Part shown: in pieces, positions 32,079 to 43,632 of the stretch | Layout: each line of letters opens with the position of its first letter | How positions within the stretch are numbered: position 1 is the stretch's first letter | Assembly (NCBI RefSeq): GCF_003112775.1 | Contig: NZ_BFCH01000036.1 | Location: 124,001-188,000 of the forward strand | Length of the DNA stretch: 64,000 nt | From: Mycobacterium montefiorense | Lineage (GTDB): Bacteria > Actinomycetota > Actinomycetes > Mycobacteriales > Mycobacteriaceae | Reading direction: 5' to 3' | Made by a program: the position numbers and the translations under genes | Notes under the pieces: generated by a model | What the model saw: only the letters and a program-made list of their open reading frames with translations | The model's database searches: none | Told to the model about the DNA's origin: nothing

Positions 32079-35005
32079 GCGAACCAAGCGAGGCTCCGCC
32101 GCGCGTCGACCAGCCGCTGATCCCGCCGTTCCTGCCCCGGATGATCCACCGGCTGGCGCTGCCGATCGTCCTGGTGTGGTTGGGCATCGTATTCGTCACC
32201 AATACCGTGGCGCCGCAGCTGGAGGTTGTCGCCAAGACCCACTCGGTGTCGATGAGTCCGACTGACGCAGCATCCTTTCAGTCGATGATGCGGGTCGGAT
32301 CGACGTTCAAAGAGTTCAACTCCGACAACTCGGCCATGATCTTGCTAGAGGGCGACAAGCCGCTCGGGGCCGAAGCGCACCGCTACTACGACGAGATCGT
32401 CAGGCGCATCGAGCAAGACAAGGTACATGTTCAGCACGTCCAGGATTTCTGGAGTGATCCGCTGACGGCGGCGGGTTCCCAGAGCCACGATCAAAAGGCC
32501 GCGTACGTCCAGGTTTACCTCGCCGGCAACATGGGCGGCGGGCTGGCGAACGAGTCTGCCGCGGCTCTCCGCAAGATCGTGGACTCGGTGCCCGCGCCGC
32601 CGGGAATCAAGGCATACGTCACCGGCGCGGGCCCGCTGTTCGCCGATCAGTCCCACGCGGGAGAGAAGGGCGTAGCGAAGGTCACCATGGTCACGTTCGC
32701 AGTGATTGTGGTGATGCTGCTGTTCGTATACCGGTCGGTGATCACCATGCTGATCATGCTGGCCATGGTGTTCATCGAGCTGGCAGCGGCCCGCGGCGTC
32801 GTCGCGACGCTCGGAAACTACGGCATCATGGGGCTGTCGACCTTCGCCAACAACATGCTGGTGCTTATGGCGATCGCCGCCGGGACGGATTACGCGATCT
32901 TCGTCGTCGGCCGCTATCACGAGGCCCGTGGTCTGGGCGAGACCCGCGAAAAAGCGTTCTACACCATGTTCCACAGCACCGCGCATGTCGTGCTGGGATC
33001 GGGCCTGACCATCGCCGGCGCGATGTACTGCCTGAGCTTCTGCCGGCTGCCGTACTTCCAGTCGCTGGGGGTGCCTTGTGCGGTCGGCATGCTGGTCGCG
33101 GTGTTCGCGGCTTTGACGCTGGGTCCGGCGGTACTGACGGTGGCTTCGTTCTTCAAGCTCATGGATCCGAAGCGGAAGCTGCAGACCCGGGGCTGGCGTC
33201 GCATGGGCACCGCGGTCGTCCGCTGGCCCGCACCGGTTCTCGCGGTGACCATCGCGGTCGCGTTGGTTGGTCTGCTCGCCCTGCCCGGTTACCAGACGGA
33301 CTACGACAACCGCCACTTCCTGCCGGCGGACACCCCGGCCAATGTCGGTTATGCCGCCGCGGACCGCCACTTCGACCAGGCTCGGCTCAATCCTGAGCTG
33401 TTGATGATCGAGACCGATCACGACTTGCGTAACTCGGCCGATTTCCTGATCTTGGACAAGGTCGCCAAGGCGGTCTTCCACATCCCCGGTATCGGCCGGG
33501 TGCAGACCATCACCCGGCCGTTGGGCACGCCGCTCGACCACAGCACCCTCGGTTTTCAGATGGGTGCACAAGCCGCCGGGCGGATCCAGACCCAGCACTA
33601 CCAAGAGGAGCAGGCGAACAATCTGCTCAAGCAAGCCGCCGAGCTGCGCAAGACGATGGCGACGCTACATGAGCAAATGCAGGTCACCCAGGATCTCAGC
33701 AACACGACGCACGAAACCACCAAGCTCACCAGAGAAACCGTGCGGATCACCGAGGCGTTGCGCGACGACATCGCCAATTTCGACGACTTCCTCCGGCCGA
33801 TCCGCAGCTATTTCTACTGGGAGAAGCACTGTTACGACATCCCGGTCTGCTGGGCAATCCGGTCGGTCTTCAACGCGCTCGACGGCATCGACCGGGTGGC
33901 GGAGAACATCGTGAACCTGAGCGCGAACCTCGACAAGCTGGATCAGATCCAGCCCAAGCTGGTGGCGCTGATACCGCCGCAGATCGAGAGCCAGCAGCAC
34001 AACCTCGACACCATCATGTCGAACTATGCGATCACACAGGGTCTTAACGAACAGGCGAAAGCGCAGTCCGACAACGCCACCGCGCAGGGCGATGCCTTCG
34101 ACAAAGCGAAGAACGACGACACGTTCTACCTTCCGCCGGAGGCGTTCCAAAGCCCGGATTTCGCGCGAGGTCTCAAACAGTTCATCTCGCCGAACGGGCA
34201 CGCCGTCCGGCTGATCATCTCCCATGAAGGCGACCCGGCGACTCCTGAAGGCATCAAGCACATCGAACCGATCAAGCAGGCCGTGCACGAGGCGATCAAG
34301 GGCACTCCCTGGGAGGGCGCCAAGGTCTACCTGGGTGGCACCGCCGCGACGTACAAGGACATGCACGACGGCTCCAACATCGACCTGATGATCGCCGGAA
34401 TCGCGGCAGCCACTTTGATTTTCGTCATCATGCTGGTGATCACCAGAAGCGTCGTGGCGGCAGTCGTGATCGTTGGTACGGTGTTGCTGTCGCTGGGCGC
34501 CTCATTCGGGCTGTCCGTGCTCTTGTGGCAGTACATCCTGGGTATGAAGTTGCACTGGATGGTGCTGGCGATGGCGGTCATCCTGCTGCTGGCGGTCGGC
34601 TCGGACTACAACCTGCTGCTGATATCGCGGTTCAAAGAGGAAATCCACGCCGGACTCAAAACCGGGACGATCCGCGCGATGGCCGGTTCGGGCTCGGTGG
34701 TTACCTCCGCCGGTCTGGTGTTCGCCGCCACCATGGCCACGTTCATGTTCAGCCCGCTGCTGGTGATGGCTCAGGTAGGTACGACGATCGCGCTGGGTTT
34801 GTTGTTCGACACCTTGATCGTGCGGTCGTTCATGACACCGTCGCTGGCCACCTTGCTCGGGCGCTGGTTCTGGTGGCCGCAGCACGTGCGTCCACGGCCG
34901 GCCAGCACCATGCTGCGACCGTACGGACCGCGTCCCGCCGTGCGCCGGCTGATCCTCAACGACGTCGAGGAGCACCCGGCGGGCGGAGTGGTACAACCGC
35001 GCTGA
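32075..35005 (+). CDS. MmpL transporter, MmpL4-like RND family
   Basis: 976 aa. Twelve helices in the RND pattern: helix 1 near 28-48, a periplasmic domain, helices 2-6 (about 205-375), a second periplasmic region with a long coiled-coil insert (about 515-640, rich in Gln, Lys, Glu and heptads), and helices 8-12 (770-950). Proton-relay motifs are GTDYAIF in helix 4 and GSDYNLLL in helix 10. The cysteines of the HCYDIPVCW stretch match MmpL4. The start overlaps mmpS by 4 nt. By family and by the Rv0455c-type neighbour it probably exports mycobactin-type siderophores, or possibly a glycolipid. Confidence 0.92.
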   Translation: MSEPSEAPPRVDQPLIPPFLPRMIHRLALPIVLVWLGIVFVTNTVAPQLEVVAKTHSVSMSPTDAASFQSMMRVGSTFKEFNSDNSAMILLEGDKPLGAEAHRYYDEIVRRIEQDKVHVQHVQDFWSDPLTAAGSQSHDQKAAYVQVYLAGNMGGGLANESAAALRKIVDSVPAPPGIKAYVTGAGPLFADQSHAGEKGVAKVTMVTFAVIVVMLLFVYRSVITMLIMLAMVFIELAAARGVVATLGNYGIMGLSTFANNMLVLMAIAAGTDYAIFVVGRYHEARGLGETREKAFYTMFHSTAHVVLGSGLTIAGAMYCLSFCRLPYFQSLGVPCAVGMLVAVFAALTLGPAVLTVASFFKLMDPKRKLQTRGWRRMGTAVVRWPAPVLAVTIAVALVGLLALPGYQTDYDNRHFLPADTPANVGYAAADRHFDQARLNPELLMIETDHDLRNSADFLILDKVAKAVFHIPGIGRVQTITRPLGTPLDHSTLGFQMGAQAAGRIQTQHYQEEQANNLLKQAAELRKTMATLHEQMQVTQDLSNTTHETTKLTRETVRITEALRDDIANFDDFLRPIRSYFYWEKHCYDIPVCWAIRSVFNALDGIDRVAENIVNLSANLDKLDQIQPKLVALIPPQIESQQHNLDTIMSNYAITQGLNEQAKAQSDNATAQGDAFDKAKNDDTFYLPPEAFQSPDFARGLKQFISPNGHAVRLIISHEGDPATPEGIKHIEPIKQAVHEAIKGTPWEGAKVYLGGTAATYKDMHDGSNIDLMIAGIAAATLIFVIMLVITRSVVAAVVIVGTVLLSLGASFGLSVLLWQYILGMKLHWMVLAMAVILLLAVGSDYNLLLISRFKEEIHAGLKTGTIRAMAGSGSVVTSAGLVFAATMATFMFSPLLVMAQVGTTIALGLLFDTLIVRSFMTPSLATLLGRWFWWPQHVRPRPASTMLRPYGPRPAVRRLILNDVEEHPAGGVVQPR

Positions 35006-35107
35006 TCGCCATGCTGCCCGAGGAACCCGTATCGAACACGGTTCGCTGCCGCGCAACCGCACTACGGACGAGGGCAGTCACGCGCAAGACGTGACTCGAT
35101 GATCGGC

Positions 35108-35126
35108 CGACCCCCACTAGGGGTCG
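35108..35126. terminator. hairpin between convergent mmpL and Rv0455c-type genes
   Basis: CGACCCC (35108-35114) and GGGGTCG (35120-35126) form a perfect 7-bp stem with a 5-nt loop. There is no T run on either side. Its place in the 139-bp convergent gap suggests a two-way transcription stop. Confidence 0.45.
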
Positions 35127-35144
35127 AATACCTGAAGCGCTGGG

Positions 35145-35597
35145 CTAGCCCCAGTTCCAGACCGACATGTCGCCGGCCGGGTAGGTGCTGCAGGCGTCCG
35201 TGGCCTTGGCGACGACGCCCTTGTTGTTGAAGAAGACCTTCATGTGGTTGGGCCAGGCCACCCACAGCGGGTCGGAGACCGGCGCGTAGAAGTTCTCGGA
35301 GTAGCCCCGCCGGTCCTGCGGTGACAAGGAGTAGAACCAGTGCGCCTTGTCGATCGTCGCCTGCTGGACGTTCGGGTGGTTGTTGAAGTCGATCATGTAC
35401 CGCTGGTAGTACACCGGGCTGGTGTCCCTGGTGGCGGCAAGAATCTGCTCGGCGTCACAGGTGGTGTTGATCATCCGGCGGGGGATAGGGAAATCCTCCG
35501 TGGAGTCCGCCACCGCGGTCGTCGGGACGGCCACAGCAGCCATACCCATTGCAAAGAAAACGGCGCCTGCACGCAGACACGAACTCACCCGAGACAT
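35145..35597 (-). CDS. secreted Rv0455c-type protein of siderophore export
   Basis: 150 aa. Sec signal peptide 1-30 (cleavage AVA/DSTED). The mature protein is a compact helical domain with two cysteines, C47 and C136, that would make one disulfide cinching the N- and C-termini. The length and motifs (IDKAHWFYSLSPQDRRGY, FFNNKG) match Rv0455c, a periplasmic factor reported to be required together with MmpS4/MmpL4 for siderophore secretion in M. tuberculosis. It is convergent with mmpL, supporting that role here. No IdeR box was seen upstream. Confidence 0.9.
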   Translation of the reverse strand: MSRVSSCLRAGAVFFAMGMAAVAVPTTAVADSTEDFPIPRRMINTTCDAEQILAATRDTSPVYYQRYMIDFNNHPNVQQATIDKAHWFYSLSPQDRRGYSENFYAPVSDPLWVAWPNHMKVFFNNKGVVAKATDACSTYPAGDMSVWNWG

Positions 35598-35662
35598 AGT
35601 CGTAACGGTAGCACTTCCGATGGGATGCGGGCGAGTCTTGGTCGGCCTTCTAGTCCGTCTTA

Positions 35663-36571
35663 CTAGCCGTCGCTATCAGGGACGATGATGTGCGAGGGAT
35701 CGGGCCGCAGGTCAGCGGGAGCCTGGCTGTAGTCGCCGAACGGGCCGTCGCGTCGTTCCACCGCTGCCCGTACCCCCTGAGTTTGCGCGGTGTTGATGAA
35801 GTCCAGTGCATCGGGGGTATTGCGCATCAGACCATCCAGGATGCCGCCCAACGTCTGGGTGGAGGCCAGGCCCATGTTCTCGTAAGCCTGGTTGACGATC
35901 AGCTTCTGCGCCCGCAGCTGTGACAGCGGGATTTGCGCCAGCTCGCCGGCGATCTCGGCGACCCGCGCCTCGAGGCGTTCGAAGGGCACCGCCTCGTTGA
36001 TCAGCTCGATCTCGGCGGCCTGGACGCCGGTCAGCGGCCGGCCGGTCAGCGAGTGCCACTTGGCCTTGGCCAGGCTGAGCCGGTAGAGCCACATGCCGGT
36101 CAGGTAGGCCCCCCACATCCGGCTGTACGGCGTACCAATCACCGCGTCTTCGCTGGCCACGATGATGTCGGCGCACAGCGCGTAGTCGCTCGCGCCGCCG
36201 ACACACCAGCCGTGCACCTGCGAAATCACCGGCTTGGACGCTCGCCAGATGGCCATGAACTTCTGCGTCGGCCCGGTCTCGCGGGCGCTGACCATCGCGA
36301 AGTCCTTACCCGGATCCCACTTGCCGTCGGTCATCATGGTCTCGCCCCAGTGCTGGAACCCGCCGCCGAAGTCGTAGCCCGCGCAGAAGGCGCGTCCCGC
36401 GCCGCGCAGCACGATGACCTTGATGTCCTGGTCTCGTTCGGCCAGGCCGATCGCCGCCTCGATCTCGTCGGGCATCGGCGGGACGATCGTGTTGAGGTGC
36501 TCGGGGCGATTCAGCGTGATGGTGGCGACCGGGCCGGCGGATTTGTACAGCAGGGTCTCGAAGTCGGGCAT
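35663..36571 (-). CDS. echA2: enoyl-CoA hydratase/isomerase EchA2
   Basis: 302 aa crotonase. The oxyanion-hole segments are VLRGAGRAFCAGYDFGGG near 55-70 and HGWCVGGASDYALCADIIVA near 120-140. The two usual hydratase glutamates are not evident at the expected places (GTPYSRMWG follows), so hydratase, isomerase or a hydrolase-like activity cannot be chosen. It corresponds to Rv0456c. It is 14 bp downstream of the small membrane gene at 36586 and probably shares the prolyl oligopeptidase transcript. Confidence 0.88.
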   Translation of the reverse strand: MPDFETLLYKSAGPVATITLNRPEHLNTIVPPMPDEIEAAIGLAERDQDIKVIVLRGAGRAFCAGYDFGGGFQHWGETMMTDGKWDPGKDFAMVSARETGPTQKFMAIWRASKPVISQVHGWCVGGASDYALCADIIVASEDAVIGTPYSRMWGAYLTGMWLYRLSLAKAKWHSLTGRPLTGVQAAEIELINEAVPFERLEARVAEIAGELAQIPLSQLRAQKLIVNQAYENMGLASTQTLGGILDGLMRNTPDALDFINTAQTQGVRAAVERRDGPFGDYSQAPADLRPDPSHIIVPDSDG

Positions 36572-36585
36572 ACCCCCAGTGTGGG

Positions 36586-36912
36586 CTAGCGCTCCTCGAC
36601 GGGCGGGTCCGGTACGCGATTCTCCGGAGTCGATGCGTAGATCTGGTCACCGATCTTCAAGTACGGCGTGGTGAAGTAGGCCGATCCCACGACGAGCGTG
36701 GTGAAGATCAACGTCGTGATGACGCCGTTCGGCCAGAGTTGCCCTGTCCCGAATGCAAAGAACACGATGCCCAGCGCCGAGGTTCCCCAGTAGAAGTACC
36801 GGGCTTTGCGGCGCTCGGAGATGAAGTGAAAGCGTGACTGCGCCCAGCCGGCCAGGATCAGGATCAACCCGGCTACGACCAATCCGAGTTCGATGATGTC
36901 GAGGATTTTCAC
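36586..36912 (-). CDS. small four-helix membrane protein
   Basis: 108 aa. Hydrophobic segments near residues 5-23, 42-58, 62-82 and an amphipathic tail. Charged residues cluster in SERRKARYFYW between helices 1 and 2. No family is recognised. The GTG at 36912 overlaps the prolyl oligopeptidase stop in GTGA, so it is translationally coupled to it. The frame is open upstream into the peptidase gene but without similarity, which supports the GTG start. Confidence 0.7.
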   Translation of the reverse strand: MKILDIIELGLVVAGLILILAGWAQSRFHFISERRKARYFYWGTSALGIVFFAFGTGQLWPNGVITTLIFTTLVVGSAYFTTPYLKIGDQIYASTPENRVPDPPVEER

Positions 36913-38957
36913 GCTTGGCCTCCCAATGTCCGCCATAGGAACGAATAACTCAGTGCTGCCTTGAACGCGGCCTGCTCGTTGTCCGCCGCGCCGGCATGTC
37001 CGCCCTCGATGTTCTCGTACAACCAGACCTGATGGCCAGCGGCCTGCAGCGCCGCGACCATCTTGCGGGCGTGGCCGGGGTGCACCCGGTCGTCGCGGGT
37101 GGACGTGGTGAACAATACCTGCGGGTAGCGGCGCGTCGTCGAAATATTCTGGTATGGCGAGTATTTGGAGATGAAGTCCCAGTCGTCGGGGTTGTCGGGA
37201 TCGCCGTACTCGGCGACCCACGACGCGCCGGCCAGCAACAGGTGATAGCGCTTCATGTCCAGCAGTGGCACGTCGCAGACCAGTGCGCCGAACTTCTCGG
37301 GGTACTTGGTCGCCATGATGCCCATCAGCAGCCCGCCGTTGCTGCCGCCCTGTGCACCCAGCTGCCCGACGGTGGTGATGCCCCGGTTCACCAAATCGTC
37401 TGCCACCGCGGCGAAATCCTCGTCGACCTTGTGCCGGCCCTCGCGCATCGCCTGGGTGTGCCAACTCGGTCCATATTCGCCGCCGCCGCGAATGTTGGCC
37501 ATCGCGTAGGTGCCGCCCCGGGCCAGCCACAGCCGGCCCAGCACCCCGCTGTACCCGGGTGTCTTGGAGGACTCGAACCCGCCGTAGCCGCCCAGCAGGG
37601 TCGGGCCAGGCCCTTTAGTTGATTGCGATCGCACCACAAAGTACGGGATCTGGGTGCCGTCCTTCGACGGCACGAAATACTGCTTCACGTCCAGGTCTTC
37701 GGCATCGAAGAATGCCGGCGCCGACTTGATCTGCTCGAGCTGCCCGCAGCCCGTGCCGCGCAACAGCTGCGAGGGCATATCGAATCCGCTTGAATCCAAA
37801 AAGAATTCGTCGCCGGTGTCGTCGGCGGCAGCGATCACCGTATGGGTTGCCGGCGGGATGCCAGCGATTGCGGCGCGCTGCCAGCTGCCGGGCGTGACGA
37901 TCTCGACCCGGCTGGCGACGTCGGCCAACGTGACGAGCAACAGCCGGTCGCGGATCCAGGCGCTCTGATGCAGGCAGGTGTGCTCGTCGGGTTCGAATAC
38001 CACTCGCAAATCGGTTGTCCCGGAGAGAAATTCGTCGTAGTCTGCAGCCAGCAGCGAGCCGGCGCGGTAGGTCGTGGTGCCTACTGTCCAATCGGTGCGT
38101 AGCTCGATCAGCAGCCACTCGCGGTGCACCGACACTCCCGCGTCGGTGGGCACGTCGATGCGAATCAATTCCGACCCGCGTACTTCGTAGGTCTCCGAAT
38201 TCCAGAAGTCGAGGGACCGGCCCGCGAAGCTGCGCTCGAAGCCCGGCATCCGGTCGACATTCGCCGACGCACTGACGTCGGTCCGCGTCCCTTCGAAGAT
38301 CGTCTCGGCCTCGCTTCGTGGTGTGCCGCGCCGCCACTGCTTGACGATCCGCGGATATCCGGATTCGGTGAGCGAGTCGGTGCCGAAGTCGGTGCCCACC
38401 AGCACGGTATCCGGGTCGGCCCAGCCGATTTGCGACTTGGCTTCCGGGAGTGCGAACCCGTCGGGAATGAATTCGCGTGTCAGCATGTCGAATTCGCGCA
38501 CTATCACTGCGTCCGAGCCGCCGCGGGAAAGATTGACCAGCGCGCGAGTGAACTCCGGTTCGATGACTGTGGCGCCGGCCCACACCCACTTCTCGTCATC
38601 GGCACGCCCCAGGGCGTCGACGTCGATCAACACGTCCCATTCGGGGGAGTCGCTGCGGTAGCTGTCCAGCGTGGTGCGCCGCCACAAACCGCGTGGGTTG
38701 GCGCCGTCGCGCCAGAAGTTGTACAGGTACTCACCGCGGCGACGCACGTACGGGATGCGAGCGTCGGTGTCGAGGATCTCCAGCGCCTCGGCCCGCATCA
38801 CGTCGAAATCACCATCGCCGAATTCCGCGATGGTCGGCTCGTTACGTGCGCGTACCCAATCCAGCGCGTTGGCGGCGGTGACGTCCTCGAGCCACAGGTA
38901 CGGGTCGTCGGGTGATTGGTTGTCTGGGTCGGCAACCTTTGCTGTCATGGAAGCCAT
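36909..38957 (-). CDS. prolyl oligopeptidase family serine peptidase (S9A, Rv0457c)
   Basis: 682 aa. A seven-bladed beta-propeller (about 70-420) followed by an alpha/beta hydrolase domain. The catalytic triad is visible: S539 in GGSNGG, an aspartate in TRDDRVHPG (D622 or D623) and H654 in EGGHAG. It cleaves short peptides after proline or a similar residue, in the cytoplasm, since no signal peptide is present. The start at ATG 38957 has a second ATG three codons later. It is divergent from the aldehyde dehydrogenase by about 60 bp. It leads a transcript with the small membrane protein and probably echA2. Confidence 0.92.
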   Translation of the reverse strand: MASMTAKVADPDNQSPDDPYLWLEDVTAANALDWVRARNEPTIAEFGDGDFDVMRAEALEILDTDARIPYVRRRGEYLYNFWRDGANPRGLWRRTTLDSYRSDSPEWDVLIDVDALGRADDEKWVWAGATVIEPEFTRALVNLSRGGSDAVIVREFDMLTREFIPDGFALPEAKSQIGWADPDTVLVGTDFGTDSLTESGYPRIVKQWRRGTPRSEAETIFEGTRTDVSASANVDRMPGFERSFAGRSLDFWNSETYEVRGSELIRIDVPTDAGVSVHREWLLIELRTDWTVGTTTYRAGSLLAADYDEFLSGTTDLRVVFEPDEHTCLHQSAWIRDRLLLVTLADVASRVEIVTPGSWQRAAIAGIPPATHTVIAAADDTGDEFFLDSSGFDMPSQLLRGTGCGQLEQIKSAPAFFDAEDLDVKQYFVPSKDGTQIPYFVVRSQSTKGPGPTLLGGYGGFESSKTPGYSGVLGRLWLARGGTYAMANIRGGGEYGPSWHTQAMREGRHKVDEDFAAVADDLVNRGITTVGQLGAQGGSNGGLLMGIMATKYPEKFGALVCDVPLLDMKRYHLLLAGASWVAEYGDPDNPDDWDFISKYSPYQNISTTRRYPQVLFTTSTRDDRVHPGHARKMVAALQAAGHQVWLYENIEGGHAGAADNEQAAFKAALSYSFLWRTLGGQA

Positions 38958-39016
38958 TGTGGCCCCAGCGGTAATGTGAGCCGTACAACAGGTGAAGCAG
39001 AACGGGAGTCGAGCAA

Positions 39017-40539
<1,523 letters not shown>

Positions 40540-40540
<1 letters not shown>

Positions 40541-40989
40541 TGAGTGGCCGGGCGGCGCTAGCAGGTGCGGTCATCACGGTTGCCGCCGCCGAACTGCTGG
40601 TTCGGCTGCAGGACCGCCACGGCCCGGTGATGTTCCACCAGTCCGGCGGCTGCTGCGACGGGTCGTCGCCGATGTGCTATCCACGCGGCGACTTCCTGGT
40701 CGGCGATCGTGACGTGCTGCTCGGACTTCTGGACGTGGGGGCCGAGGGTGTCGCGGTGTGGATCTCGGGCCCGCAGTACCAGGCCTGGAAACATACCCAG
40801 CTGATCATCGACGTGGTTCCCGGCCGCGGTGGCGGATTCAGCCTGGAAGCGCCCGAAGGCGTGCGGTTTCTCAGTCGCGGCCGCGTCTTCACCGATGAGG
40901 AAAAAGCGCAGCTAGAGGCCGCGGCGGTGATTACCGGCGCCGCCTACGAAGCTGGCGAGCGCCCGCCGATTCCGGGGCCCGGTCCTTGA
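40540..40989 (+). CDS. DUF779 protein, aldehyde dehydrogenase companion (Rv0459)
   Basis: 149 aa. DUF779 proteins are nearly always encoded beside the ExaC-type aldehyde dehydrogenase. Three cysteines occur in HQSGGCCDGSSPMC (C38, C39, C46), followed by PRGDFLVGDRDVLLG, suggesting a metal site. The function is unknown; metal supply or regulation of the dehydrogenase has been suggested. The start overlaps the dehydrogenase stop by one base, the tightest form of coupling. Confidence 0.88.
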
Positions 40990-41048
40990 CCAGGCCGCGC
41001 CGGGAACGTGCCCGCCCAGCACGGGATAACCGCAGTAATGTCGATGAG

Positions 41049-41327
41049 GTGATCCCGCTACCCCGGCCCTGGCTACTGGCCAGCGCGATGCTGATCGGCA
41101 CCGCGGTCGGGTTGTTGGCGGGGGTGGCGCTGACCGTGGTGGTGCACACCCGGGTCCGCCCTGACATCGTCATCGCACTGGTTGTCGGGCTGCCCAGCGT
41201 GATCGGGCTGCTGACGATTCTGTTCTCCGGTCGTCGTTGGGTCACGATGCTGGGCGCGTTCATTCTCGCCATGTCGCCCGGATGGTTCGGCGTACTCGTC
41301 GGCATCGAGGTGACCGCAGGTGGCTGA
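41049..41327 (+). CDS. small membrane protein (Rv0460 type)
   Basis: 92 aa from GTG 41049, or 113 aa from a TTG at 40986 that overlaps the DUF779 stop. The first gives the family-like start VIPLPRPWLLAS and is preferred; neither has a strong site. Three hydrophobic segments lie near 6-28, 36-54 and 62-86. No enzymatic motif. It overlaps the next gene by 8 nt, so the three small genes after the aldehyde dehydrogenase look like one transcript. Confidence 0.7.
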   Translation: MIPLPRPWLLASAMLIGTAVGLLAGVALTVVVHTRVRPDIVIALVVGLPSVIGLLTILFSGRRWVTMLGAFILAMSPGWFGVLVGIEVTAGG

Positions 41328-41928
41328 CGACCGTGCGTCGAACCCGGGAACCGAGCCGTTCGTTCCGGACTTCAAGGACACCGGCACGCAAGGATTCGTC
41401 CCGGACTTCGGCGACACCGGTGAGCACTCGGTGCCGTTCGTGCCGAACTTCGACGACACCGGCTCGCAGCCGATACCCGCCGCTGCGCGTAAGCCGGGGA
41501 CGTCGGTGGCCAAGGGTGCGACCGAGACTCCTTCTGCCGCTTCCGAACCGGATTCCCACGCCGAGCCGGCCGGACCGGTGCAGTCGGTCACGGTGCCCGG
41601 CCGCTACCAGTACCTGAAGTGGTGGAAGTTGGTGCTGGTGATCTTCGGCGTGTGGGCCGCGACTGCCGAGGTCGGGCTGAGCCTCTTCTACTGGTGGTAC
41701 CACACGATCGACAAGGCGCCGGCCGTGTTCATGGTGCTGGTCTACGTCGTTGCGTGCACCGTCGGCGGTGTGATGCTGGCGATGGTGCAGGGCAGGCCGC
41801 TCATCGCGGCGCTATCCATCGCGGTGATGTCGGGACCGTTTGCCTCCGTCGTCGCCGCGGCACCCCTGTACGGCTATTACTACTGCGCCCGCACCAGCCA
41901 TTGTCTGATCGGCGTCATCCCGTATTGA
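41320..41928 (+). CDS. membrane protein with FVPxFxDTG repeats (Rv0461 type)
   Basis: 202 aa. The cytoplasmic N-terminus has three copies of an FVPDF-x-DTG motif starting at residues 14, 26 and 40 (the third reads FVPNFDDTG). A Pro/Ala/Glu-rich linker follows (50-95) and then a KWWKL membrane entry with three helices (about 105-125, 132-153, 158-185). The sequence ends YYYCARTSHCLIGVIPY. The repeats look like a short linear docking motif. Function unknown. GTG start at 41320 overlaps the previous gene by 8 nt; lpd begins 18 bp after the stop. Confidence 0.75.
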   Translation: MADDRASNPGTEPFVPDFKDTGTQGFVPDFGDTGEHSVPFVPNFDDTGSQPIPAAARKPGTSVAKGATETPSAASEPDSHAEPAGPVQSVTVPGRYQYLKWWKLVLVIFGVWAATAEVGLSLFYWWYHTIDKAPAVFMVLVYVVACTVGGVMLAMVQGRPLIAALSIAVMSGPFASVVAAAPLYGYYYCARTSHCLIGVIPY

Positions 41929-41946
41929 CCCATTAGGGTGGGTGCC

Positions 41947-43344
<1,398 letters not shown>

Positions 43345-43352
43345 GTCGGGCG

Positions 43353-43628
43353 ATGATTCGCGGCGAAAGCATAATCGGTGCCATCGGCGGGGCGGCCGCC
43401 GGTTATGTGCTGTGGCTGATCGCCATTTCGTTCGCGGGCGACAATGCGACGGTGGGCAACTGGGGTCCACTGGTGTTGCTGGGGTCGGCGGTGCTGGGAG
43501 TCGTCGCCGCGCTCTGGGGTTGGCGAATGCGCCGGCGCCGCAAGTATCTGTGGGCCGCGTTTGCGTTCGACCTACCGATATTGCCGGTGCTTCTGACGCT
43601 GGCCGTGCTCGCCGACGTCTACGCCTGA
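43353..43628 (+). CDS. small membrane protein (Rv0463 type)
   Basis: 91 aa, ATG at 43353, 8 bp after lpdC. Three hydrophobic segments (about 8-28, 38-56 and 66-88), with an Arg-rich loop (RMRRRRKY) between the second and third. No known domain. Position and size fit Rv0463. It is convergent with the CMD-fold gene by 4 bp, so nothing lies between. Confidence 0.72.
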   Translation: MIRGESIIGAIGGAAAGYVLWLIAISFAGDNATVGNWGPLVLLGSAVLGVVAALWGWRMRRRRKYLWAAFAFDLPILPVLLTLAVLADVYA

Positions 43629-43632
43629 GGCG

